Assembly: GCA_017948555.1 (NCBI GenBank)
Contig: JAFMYY010000015.1
Span: forward strand, 1 to 64,000
Length of the DNA stretch: 64,000 nucleotides
Direction of reading: 5' to 3'
DNA from: Cesiribacteraceae bacterium YIM B00369
Lineage (GTDB): Bacteria; Bacteroidota; Bacteroidia; Cytophagales; Cyclobacteriaceae
Part shown: positions 54,623-62,486 of the stretch, piece after piece
How positions within the stretch are numbered: position 1 is the first letter of the stretch
Layout: each line of letters opens with the position of its first letter
Notes under the pieces: model-generated
The model's input: the letters and a program-made list of their open reading frames with translations, nothing else
Database searches by the model: none
Told to the model about the DNA's origin: nothing
Program-made: the position numbers and the translations under genes

Positions 54623-55828
54623 ATGTTTATTTTTGAAACTATCAGTAATACCCTGCTCTATGCACTCGGGTTTTATTTATTACTAAACTGCTGCTATCTC
54701 TTATTCTTTTCATTAGCAGGACACCGGAAGTTAAACCAGGTGAAACAGGAAATTAAAAGTAAAAGGAAATTTTGCGTACTCATTCCGGCATACAAAGAAA
54801 ATGAAGTTGTACTGCAGTCTGCCCTGGATGCCGTTCAGCACCAGTATAGTGGTGATGCTGATATTTTTGTAATTGCTGATGGTCTTGAACCGGCTACTAT
54901 TCAACAACTTAAAAACTTTGGATCAGGAGTAATAGAGGTGCAGTTTGAACGGAGTACCAAGGGGAAAGCTTTAGCAAGAGCGTTAGACACCTTACCCTCA
55001 GATAGTTACGATGTTGCTGTTGTGCTTGATGTGGACAACATAATGGGAAAAGACTTTCTGGAAGAGGTTAACCATGCCTTTGATTCGGGTTACAAAGTAG
55101 TGCAGGCACACCGGACAGCCAAAAATATGGACACCGCTTTTGCCTTCCTCGATGCCTGTAATGAAGAGATAAACAACCACATTTACAGAAAAGGGCATTC
55201 TGCCATAGGCATGTCCTCTGCCCTTATTGGCTCAGGAATGGCTTTTGAATTTAAATACCTTAAAAAATTACTGGCTGGTATTGGCGAAACGGTAGGTGAA
55301 GATAAAGAGCTTGACTTCAGAATTGCTAAAGACAAAGTAAAGATCTGTTACCTGAACCATGTTTTCGTATACGACGAAAAAATTGAAAACGCACAGGTGT
55401 TTACCCAGCAAAGAACAAGATGGATTGCTTCCCAGATGGAATTTTTAAAGAAGTACGCATGGGAAGGTATTGTACAGCTGTTTAAATTCAGGAACCTGGA
55501 GTTCTTTAACAAAGTCGTTCAGGCTTTCCTGGTACCCAGGGTACTGCTGATAGGCGTTTTAGGGTTGTTCTTCCTTTCCTCCTTTGTTATTCCTTTTGGT
55601 CCTCCTGTTGCTTTTTGGGCGGTGCTGTTCGGTATGCTTACAGCTGCCCTGCTTATTTCCTTACCTGGCAGGATGTATAAAGATAAAAGGTTGTGGGATG
55701 CCATTCTGAGGCTGCCTTATGCGCTGATATGCATGTGCCTTGCGCTTTTTATGATAAAAAAAGCAAAAGCATCGTTTATGCCTACGCCACACAGTGCCAA
55801 GGCAATCAGCACAAATGGTAATAATTAA
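54623..55828 (+). CDS. Membrane glycosyltransferase family 2 (processive type motifs)
   Basis: 401 residues with an N-terminal helix (about 10-30) and three C-terminal helices (from about 310). Catalytic motifs are DVD (136-138), an acidic pair E226-D227 in VGEDKELDF and QQRTRW (262-267), the D, DxD, ED, QxxRW-like set of cellulose/hyaluronan synthase relatives. It could be processive or could add one sugar at the membrane. It is followed by a tiny membrane ORF and a second enzyme of the same class. Confidence 0.9.
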   Translation: MFIFETISNTLLYALGFYLLLNCCYLLFFSLAGHRKLNQVKQEIKSKRKFCVLIPAYKENEVVLQSALDAVQHQYSGDADIFVIADGLEPATIQQLKNFGSGVIEVQFERSTKGKALARALDTLPSDSYDVAVVLDVDNIMGKDFLEEVNHAFDSGYKVVQAHRTAKNMDTAFAFLDACNEEINNHIYRKGHSAIGMSSALIGSGMAFEFKYLKKLLAGIGETVGEDKELDFRIAKDKVKICYLNHVFVYDEKIENAQVFTQQRTRWIASQMEFLKKYAWEGIVQLFKFRNLEFFNKVVQAFLVPRVLLIGVLGLFFLSSFVIPFGPPVAFWAVLFGMLTAALLISLPGRMYKDKRLWDAILRLPYALICMCLALFMIKKAKASFMPTPHSAKAISTNGNN

Positions 55829-55845
55829 TATAAAGTTAAAACTAT

Positions 55846-55932
55846 ATGCCTTTTGAAATAATTGTGCTCCCAAGTTTAGTTTGCCTGGTAATAGGTATTA
55901 TAAGCGGTTTAAAAGCCGCAAAAAATCAATAA
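55846..55932 (+). CDS. Putative 28-residue single-helix membrane protein
   Basis: ATG to TAA, 28 codons: MPFEIIVLPSLVCLVIGI then ISGLKAAKNQ. It has one hydrophobic helix (about residues 4-23) and a lysine-containing end, placed between two membrane glycosyltransferase genes with 17 bp on each side. It may be a small subunit or only a spacer ORF; codon length is too short to tell. No homologue is recognised. Confidence 0.4.
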   Translation: MPFEIIVLPSLVCLVIGIISGLKAAKNQ

Positions 55933-55949
55933 ATAAATATTTTTTTGAT

Positions 55950-57131
55950 ATGGCTTTAATTGAGCTTTGTTTCTGGATAGCTTTTGCAATTGTTTTTTAT
56001 ACCTACATTGGCTATGGTGCTGTAGTATGGTTTTGGGCTAAATGTATTTCCCTATTCAAAAAGGAAGAACCACTGGCTCCCTTTGAACCCGACATTACCC
56101 TGGTAATTCCTGCTTATAATGAGGCCAACATTCTGGAAGACAAGATAAAGAACAGTTTAGCGCTTGATTATCCGGCAGAAAAACTGAAAATAGTTTTCAT
56201 TACGGATGGTTCCACAGACAACTGTGCTGAGATTCTAAAAGGGTATCCGGATATTTTACATTTGCACTCCGGTGAAAGAGGCGGAAAATCCATGGCTGAG
56301 AACAGGGCCATGCAGTTTGTAAAAACGCCTTATGTAATATTTACAGATTGTAATACTTACCTGAACCCTGAAGCGGTAAAGGAAATTGCAAAGCACTACC
56401 AGAACCCCCGCGTAGGTGCTGTATCCGGCGAAAAGAAAATTTACTCTGAAGATTCGACCTCAGGAGCAGGAGAAGGCCTTTACTGGAAATATGAATCATT
56501 CCTTAAAAGGTGCGATTCCAGAATCCATAGCCTGATGGGGGCAGCCGGAGAGCTGGTATCCTTCCGCTCCGATCTTTTTCAGCCACTTGAAAAAGATACC
56601 ATTCTTGATGATTTTATACAGTCGCTGAGGATTGTGGAAAAAGGTTACAAAGTAGTATATGAACCCGGAGCTTTTGCCTCGGAGGCCCCTTCAGCATCTA
56701 TAGAAGATGAAATGAAGAGAAAAGTAAGAATATGTGCCGGAGGATGGCAATCGATGGTACGGCTAAAATCGCTGCTTAACCCGTTTAAAAATCCGGTGGT
56801 AAGCTTCCTTTATATATCCCACAGGGTACTGCGCTGGAGCCTTACTCCTCTTTTGCTGGCGCTTATGCTTCCCCTGAACCTGGCACTGGCTTTAAGTTCA
56901 GGAGGTATTTATACCGTTATATTTGCCTTGCAGGTGCTGTTTTACCTGTCTTCGTACACAGGATGGCTGGCCGAAAAAAGGGAAGTGAAGATAAAAGCTT
57001 TACTGGTACCCCTTTATTTTTCAATGATGAATGTGGCTGTTTTTGCCGGCTTTTCACGTTTTATCCGCGATGCGCAGCCTGCAGCCTGGGAAAAAGCCGA
57101 AAGAGCGGCATTTTCATCATCTAATCGCTAA
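55950..57131 (+). CDS. Membrane glycosyltransferase family 2
   Basis: 393 residues from the ATG at 55,950; upstream codons in the frame are AT-rich and overlap the small ORF. One N-terminal helix, a GT2 catalytic domain with ITLVIPAYNEANILEDKI, VFITDGSTDN, the metal-binding FTDCNTYLNP, LDDFIQSLRI and a KVRICAGGWQS region in place of QxxRW, then two or three C-terminal helices. It resembles IcaA/cellulose synthase-type enzymes. Confidence 0.9.
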   Translation: MALIELCFWIAFAIVFYTYIGYGAVVWFWAKCISLFKKEEPLAPFEPDITLVIPAYNEANILEDKIKNSLALDYPAEKLKIVFITDGSTDNCAEILKGYPDILHLHSGERGGKSMAENRAMQFVKTPYVIFTDCNTYLNPEAVKEIAKHYQNPRVGAVSGEKKIYSEDSTSGAGEGLYWKYESFLKRCDSRIHSLMGAAGELVSFRSDLFQPLEKDTILDDFIQSLRIVEKGYKVVYEPGAFASEAPSASIEDEMKRKVRICAGGWQSMVRLKSLLNPFKNPVVSFLYISHRVLRWSLTPLLLALMLPLNLALALSSGGIYTVIFALQVLFYLSSYTGWLAEKREVKIKALLVPLYFSMMNVAVFAGFSRFIRDAQPAAWEKAERAAFSSSNR

Positions 57132-57163
57132 ACATAAATTGGCATTATATTAATTATTAATAG

Positions 57164-57171
57164 TATATTTG
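57164..57171 (+). promoter_or_regulatory. Possible internal promoter (-7 element)
   Basis: TATATTTG matches TAnnTTTG in the 124-bp gap before the next glycosyltransferase, 84 nt from its ATG. A TTG lies 22 nt upstream, a bit further than ideal. It may boost expression of the distal half of the locus. Confidence 0.45.
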
Positions 57172-57255
57172 CTTTTGATTTACAGGCCGGTGTCAGTATT
57201 ATTTTGAGCCCTGTTAAATGGCTTGCACAACAATAAAATTTTTCCATAGAATACA

Positions 57256-58122
57256 ATGAGCGCTTTTTCCAATCCAGAATGGCTAAGTAACTTCAAATAC
57301 CCTTATGAGAAGCATGAGGATATTCCTTCTTCTGTATTTGACCTGATTAATAAAAACCTTGATAAGGTCCAGCCAAAGGACAGGGAACCACTTGTGAGTG
57401 TGGTGGTAGCTGCATGGAATGAAGAAGTTAATATTCTCAATTGTATTGCAAGTCTTTCCAGAACGAAAACTAAAATTCCCCTTGAGATTATTGTGGTAAA
57501 CAACAATTCCACAGACAGGACTCAGGAAACCCTTGACAAGCTGCATATTACCAGCTGTTTTCAGGAAATACAGGGTTGGGGTCCTGCCAGGCAGCTGGGG
57601 CTGGAAAAAGCCAAGGGTAAATATGTTTTAGTGGCAGATGCAGATTGTTTTTACCCTGAAAACTGGGTGGATGAAATGGTTAATGGCCTGAAGGAACCCG
57701 GAGTAGCTTGTGTGTATGGAAGGTATTCTTTTATCTCAGAACCCGGATACCCCCGCTGGAAGCTTTTTTTACTGGAGAAGATGAAGGACGGCATTGCGGA
57801 GCTCAGACATCTTAAAAGGCCATACCTGAATGCCTTTGGAATGAGCATGGGCTATGTGAAGGAATATGGGCTGAAGGTAGGTTATGTCATGCATAAAATA
57901 AGAGGTGAAGATGGCCGAATGTGTTTTGACCTTATGCAATTCGGAAAGGTAAAGCAAATTAAATCTGCTAAAGCCAGGGTATGGACCGGACCACGGAGTT
58001 TACAGAGAGATGGTGATTTTACACAGGCTTTAAAAATAAGGATTGTGAAAGAGATCAGGAGATTCTCAAGTATGTTTGTACCACATCCACCACACGACAC
58101 TAAAACATCTACTAACGACTAA
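57256..58122 (+). CDS. Glycosyltransferase family 2
   Basis: 288 residues. GT-A core: LVSVVVAAWNEEVNILNCI, IIVVNNNSTDRT, GWGPARQLGLEKAKG and the metal-binding VADADCFYP at about residue 130. No membrane helix. Later IRGEDGRMCFDLMQ carries a catalytic-base-like acidic pair. Single-sugar transferase of unknown specificity; it ends 25 bp before the next glycosyltransferase. Confidence 0.93.
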   Translation: MSAFSNPEWLSNFKYPYEKHEDIPSSVFDLINKNLDKVQPKDREPLVSVVVAAWNEEVNILNCIASLSRTKTKIPLEIIVVNNNSTDRTQETLDKLHITSCFQEIQGWGPARQLGLEKAKGKYVLVADADCFYPENWVDEMVNGLKEPGVACVYGRYSFISEPGYPRWKLFLLEKMKDGIAELRHLKRPYLNAFGMSMGYVKEYGLKVGYVMHKIRGEDGRMCFDLMQFGKVKQIKSAKARVWTGPRSLQRDGDFTQALKIRIVKEIRRFSSMFVPHPPHDTKTSTND

Positions 58123-58147
58123 AGCGGGAAATCCCAAAAACTTGATA

Positions 58148-58924
58148 ATGAAAAACGGCAAGCATTATTTTGATGATGTTACTTTATTAGTAACCCATTA
58201 CAACCGGAGTGAATCCCTGGAACGTCTGTTAAGATCCTTCCGGGAGCAGAATTGTGTTTTTGGAGAAATTGTAGTGTCTGATGATGCCAGTAAGCCGGAA
58301 CATCTGAACAAGTTAAAATCATTACAGGAGGAGATTCCGTTTACTCTGGTATCTGCCCCGAAAAACGGAGGACTGGGAAATAATATTAATAAAGGTCAGG
58401 ATGCTGTAAAAAAGCCTTACACCCTGTACGTTCAGGAAGACTTTATACCAACAGCCAATTTTGCGCCTCATTTTAAGGATGCGTTACAAATCATGTACCA
58501 GGAGGACCAGTGGGACATCATCCGTTTTTATGCTTACAACTACTATCCTTACCTGAAGCCTTATAAAAATGGTTTTTCGGAAATGCTGTTTAAGCCCTGG
58601 TATTTAAAAGCTGCGAAGCTTCATTATTACAGCGACCATCCTCACTTACGGAAAAGTGATTTTTTTAAAAAGTTCGGCCGTTATCAGGAGGGAAAAAAGC
58701 CCGACAGAACAGAATACCTGATGTGTGTTAATTTCCTTCAGAAAAAAGGGAAAGGTTTATTCTTCCATGATTTTAACAGCTTGTTTATTCAGAAAAATTC
58801 ATCGGAAGAGCCGAGCACCTGGCAGCAAAACACATGGAAGCAAAGTAACAACCCGGCCATTTCTCTGATAAGAAAAGTATACAGGCAAATAAAATATAAT
58901 TACGACATTAATTTTACGGGCTGA
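58148..58924 (+). CDS. Glycosyltransferase family 2-like
   Basis: 258 residues from the ATG at 58,148; the longer frame to 58,076 overlaps the upstream gene. It has VTLLVTHYNRSESLERLL, EIVVSDDASKPE and LYVQEDFIP near residue 97, where QED stands in for the usual DxD. The C-terminal half is rich in aromatic residues. Likely active as a transferase, but donor unknown. Confidence 0.85.
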   Translation: MKNGKHYFDDVTLLVTHYNRSESLERLLRSFREQNCVFGEIVVSDDASKPEHLNKLKSLQEEIPFTLVSAPKNGGLGNNINKGQDAVKKPYTLYVQEDFIPTANFAPHFKDALQIMYQEDQWDIIRFYAYNYYPYLKPYKNGFSEMLFKPWYLKAAKLHYYSDHPHLRKSDFFKKFGRYQEGKKPDRTEYLMCVNFLQKKGKGLFFHDFNSLFIQKNSSEEPSTWQQNTWKQSNNPAISLIRKVYRQIKYNYDINFTG

Positions 58925-59001
58925 TTATTAGTTCTGAAAATACCCTTCCGGTAACCGGAGGAGCAAACTGAATTTAATCTCACCATTTATTTTTAACTAA
59001 A

Positions 59002-60204
59002 ATGGACTTTGTTTTCGTCAGTCTTCAACCGATCAATACCGACAGAGAATCTACTTCAACCTATCTGGCAAAGGAACTGGCTAAGAAGCATAAGGTCTTG
59101 TATGTAAATTCCCCTATTGACAGGAGAACCTATTTTTCAAACACCAAAGATAAATTCACAGAAGCGCATATACAGGCGATTAAAAATAAGGATCCAAAGT
59201 TAACTAAAGGAGAAAACAACCTTTGGGTACTGAACCCTGCGAGAATAATCGAATCTATAAACTGGATCCCCTTTACTTCCGTTTTTTCAGTTTTAAATAA
59301 AAGCAACAACCTCCGTTTTGCTAAAGATATACAGGAAGCTATAAATGAACTTGGTCTCAAAAACTTCATCCTGATAAATGATAAAGACATTTTCAGGAGC
59401 TTTTACCTGAAAGACATTCTGAAACCAAAGAAGTACATATACCTGGACAGAGATTATACGGTTGGTATGGACTACTGGAGAAGACATGGAGTAAGTCTGG
59501 AACCGGAGCTGATGAAAAAATCCGATGCAGTGGTTTGTAATTCGTATGACTTTACTAAACGGGCGAAGAAATATAACCCTAACAGCTTTTACATAGGTAA
59601 CGGTTTTGATATCAAACAGTATGACAGTACAACCTCCAGACCGGAACCTGAAGACCTTAAAAATATTAAAGGACCGAGAATAGGTTATGTGGGAGCATTA
59701 ATATCTTTAAGGCTCGACCAGGAGCTAATGATAGAAATGGCCAAAGCAAAACCTTCCTGGAATTTTGTACTGATAGGCTGGGAAGATGAGGATTTTGAAA
59801 AAAGCCTCCTGCATAAACTGCCAAATGTACATTTCCTGGGCAGGAAGCATACTAAAGAAGTACCGGCCTACCTGGAGCATTTTGATGTTTGCATTAACCC
59901 GCAAATCCTGAATGAAATTACTAAAAGTAATTTTCCTTTAAAGATCATAGAGTATCTTGCTTTGGGCAAACCCGTGGTGGCAACAGTTACCAACACCATG
60001 AAAGAAGTATTTAGTTTACATACATACCTTGCAGAAGATAAAGCTTCTTTTGTAAAGGAAATAGAAAGAGCATTAGCGGAGGATAATTCTTCTTTGCAAC
60101 AGCAAAGAATTGAATTTGCAAAAACATTCAGCTGGGATAAGGTGGCGGAAAATCTGCTGACTTATATACAGCAGGTGTCGAAGGAAGATTGTGTAGCGGT
60201 ATAA
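59002..60204 (+). CDS. Glycosyltransferase, GT4/GT1 type
   Basis: 400 residues. The N-terminal acceptor domain starts MDFVFVSLQPINTDRESTST, with SDAVVCNSYDFTKRAKKYN; the donor domain has GPRIGYVGALISLRLDQELM, HFLGRKHTKEVPAYLEHFDV and the E-x7-E-like FPLKIIEYLALGKPVVAT. It is cytoplasmic. Sugar specificity cannot be given. Confidence 0.88.
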   Translation: MDFVFVSLQPINTDRESTSTYLAKELAKKHKVLYVNSPIDRRTYFSNTKDKFTEAHIQAIKNKDPKLTKGENNLWVLNPARIIESINWIPFTSVFSVLNKSNNLRFAKDIQEAINELGLKNFILINDKDIFRSFYLKDILKPKKYIYLDRDYTVGMDYWRRHGVSLEPELMKKSDAVVCNSYDFTKRAKKYNPNSFYIGNGFDIKQYDSTTSRPEPEDLKNIKGPRIGYVGALISLRLDQELMIEMAKAKPSWNFVLIGWEDEDFEKSLLHKLPNVHFLGRKHTKEVPAYLEHFDVCINPQILNEITKSNFPLKIIEYLALGKPVVATVTNTMKEVFSLHTYLAEDKASFVKEIERALAEDNSSLQQQRIEFAKTFSWDKVAENLLTYIQQVSKEDCVAV

Positions 60205-60261
60205 TAAAGAAGTCCTAAAGTTCATACATAAAAGTCAGTTGCGTTTAAACAGGAATGAGCC

Positions 60262-60317
60262 GGAGGCTTCTTAATACCGCCGCCCCCGCACAGGTTCCTG
60301 ATTTTTGAGAAGCCTCC
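60262..60317 (+). other. Intergenic hairpin between glycosyltransferase genes
   Basis: GGAGGCTTCT (60262-60271) pairs perfectly with AGAAGCCTCC (60308-60317) around a 36-nt loop. No T-run follows; it may stabilise or attenuate the mRNA. Confidence 0.4.
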
Positions 60318-60372
60318 TGCATTCAGAAGAAATTTCCTTTGGATGATCCGGAATTACAAATTATAAGAAAAC

Positions 60373-61278
60373 ATGAACCAGCCACAACCAATAACAGTAG
60401 TAGTCGCCAGCGATGACCATTATCTTATCATGCTTGCTGCTTTGTTAAAATCCATTGAACTTAACCATAAAACAGAGGAGCATATTGAAGTTTATATTGT
60501 GGAAGACAATGTTCCCGCTAAAAATAAGGAGAAGCTGAAGGCATCATTGACAGAAGGTAAGATCAGCTTAATATGGATAAAAATGGAAGATACCATTCCT
60601 AAGGGCTTTAAATTTCCTTTAGATAAAAACACCTATCCATTGAATATATACATCCGCTTACTGATTCCTTACTTTATGCCAAAGGAACTGAAAAAGGTGT
60701 TATTCCTCGATGTGGATATGATTATGCTGGAAGATATAAGCAAGCTATGGCACACAGATATAGGGGATAAAATAATTGGCGCTGCAACTGATTCAGTAAC
60801 CAAAACGCTTCGTAATGGGGTTGGGAACTATCAGGAGCTGGGGCTGAATCCTGACACGAAATATTACAACGCAGGATTACAAATTATAAATCTGGAGAAG
60901 TGGCGGGAAAATAACATGACGGATAAAATATTTTCCACCATCAAAAACAATATTAAATATGCAACTCCTGTGGACCAGTACGGAGCCAATGTGGCCATGG
61001 TAAATAAGTGGCATGAGCTTAACCCACTGTGGAATTATTTTTCTAACGGGACTAATCCTGATCCTTACCTGATCCACTATTTCCACAGAAAGCCATTTTA
61101 CAAGTCCTACTCCAACAACCCGGTTTACCGCGATATTTTTTACCAGTACCTGAACCAGACTAAATGGAATAATTCAAAACCCGTTGGTGAGATGTCCCGG
61201 TATCTGAAAAAGTTAGGCAACGTTCTCCAGAAGTTCACCTTGCTCCTGCCGGGAAACTTAACATTAATAAAAAAATAA
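60373..61278 (+). CDS. Glycosyltransferase family 8
   Basis: 301 residues. The retaining GT8 signature is clear: DVD (113-115) in VLFLDVDMIMLEDISKLW, KYYNAGLQIINLEKWREN, the VDQYGANVAMV stretch and a later HYFHRKPFYK motif with the metal-binding histidine. GT8 enzymes in LPS/EPS loci usually add glucose or galactose. Sited near the end of the second locus. Confidence 0.93.
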   Translation: MNQPQPITVVVASDDHYLIMLAALLKSIELNHKTEEHIEVYIVEDNVPAKNKEKLKASLTEGKISLIWIKMEDTIPKGFKFPLDKNTYPLNIYIRLLIPYFMPKELKKVLFLDVDMIMLEDISKLWHTDIGDKIIGAATDSVTKTLRNGVGNYQELGLNPDTKYYNAGLQIINLEKWRENNMTDKIFSTIKNNIKYATPVDQYGANVAMVNKWHELNPLWNYFSNGTNPDPYLIHYFHRKPFYKSYSNNPVYRDIFYQYLNQTKWNNSKPVGEMSRYLKKLGNVLQKFTLLLPGNLTLIKK

Positions 61279-61395
61279 GGAGCCCTCAAAAGGTATTTTT
61301 TACAGAGGATAAGTTTATTCCCGTTTTTTTAAGACTCCAGATCTCTTTTGAGGTAGTGAGCTGTTTGAAAGGATATTAGTTTTAATTCTAAAATT

Positions 61396-62472
61396 ATGAT
61401 TCAAAAAATAAGGATGTTGAAATATCAGGTTAGCCAGCATATTCAAAAAACTGTGCTTATACCTGTGTGTAGAAAGAATAGATTCCTAAGTAGTTTCTAC
61501 TACTGTTTTTTTTCAAAGGAATTTTCACGGGAGCATCAAAAGGTTTTGAATGGGAAATATACGCACATTAAAGCCCTGAAATCCAATAAGCCGAATGAGT
61601 TTCATTTAAGACGTGAAACGCACAGGCTGGAAAAAGGCTTAACTATGAAGGAGCAACGCCCCTTGTTTGCTTTAGATTATATTAATGATGTTGTACATAA
61701 TTACAAAATATTAAATACTGAATACTGGAACAATCCCGGTTCAGTCGATACGGATCTGCTCCTGTGGTCGGAATCCATAATAAGCAAATATTTTGCATCT
61801 GTTGACCCGCACCCTACAGTAAGCAAGGCGAAAAGTGTTTTTGAAAATATAAAGCATTTTAAACGCCCGAAGGAATTACTGGAAGTAGCAGCAGAATTAC
61901 CTGTTCCATACTTCAGGAGGGAAAGAGAGTATAATTCAGTAACTTATGAAGACATGCTCAAACTTTCACTGCAAAGAAGATCTGTGCGCTGGTATATGGA
62001 TAAACCGGTTCCGCGTGATCTTTTAGAAAAAGCAGTTACCATTGCAACTTTATCCCCTACAGCCTGTAACCGGCAGCCTTTTGAATTCAGGATCTTTGAT
62101 TCGGAAGAACTGAAAAACGTAATAGGTTCTATTCCAATGGGAATTAAAGGCTTTTATGAAAACATACCTGTTTTTGTTGTAGTGGTAGGTAAACTAAGTG
62201 CTTATCTGAGCGAAAGGGACCGTCACGTAATTTATATAGACGGAGGGTTAGCCTCTATGTCCTTTATGCTGGCTCTGGAAACCTTAGGATTAAGTTCTGT
62301 TCCAATCAACTGGCCGGATATTGAAGAGCTGGAGAAGAAAATGGAAAATGTACTTCATTTAAAGGACGATGAAAGGCCGTTAATGCTTATGGGAGTAGGA
62401 TTTGCTGATCCGGACCAGAAGATTCCTTATTCGCAGAAGAAGTCACCACAATACCTGATTAAGTACAACTAG
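61396..62472 (+). CDS. Nitroreductase-family protein of polysaccharide loci
   Basis: 358 residues. The C-terminal two thirds form an FMN-dependent nitroreductase domain: LQRRSVRWYMDKPVPRDLLEKAV in two parts, ATLSPTACNRQPFEF, then YIDGGLASMSFMLALETLGL. The N-terminal 130 residues include the RRETHRLEKGLTMKEQRPLF stretch seen in such proteins near capsule genes. Possible roles are flavin-dependent redox of a sugar or a pyruvyl/amino group; the substrate is unknown. It lies before the flippase gene. Confidence 0.82.
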   Translation: MIQKIRMLKYQVSQHIQKTVLIPVCRKNRFLSSFYYCFFSKEFSREHQKVLNGKYTHIKALKSNKPNEFHLRRETHRLEKGLTMKEQRPLFALDYINDVVHNYKILNTEYWNNPGSVDTDLLLWSESIISKYFASVDPHPTVSKAKSVFENIKHFKRPKELLEVAAELPVPYFRREREYNSVTYEDMLKLSLQRRSVRWYMDKPVPRDLLEKAVTIATLSPTACNRQPFEFRIFDSEELKNVIGSIPMGIKGFYENIPVFVVVVGKLSAYLSERDRHVIYIDGGLASMSFMLALETLGLSSVPINWPDIEELEKKMENVLHLKDDERPLMLMGVGFADPDQKIPYSQKKSPQYLIKYN

Positions 62473-62486
62473 AAAAGGCCACTATA

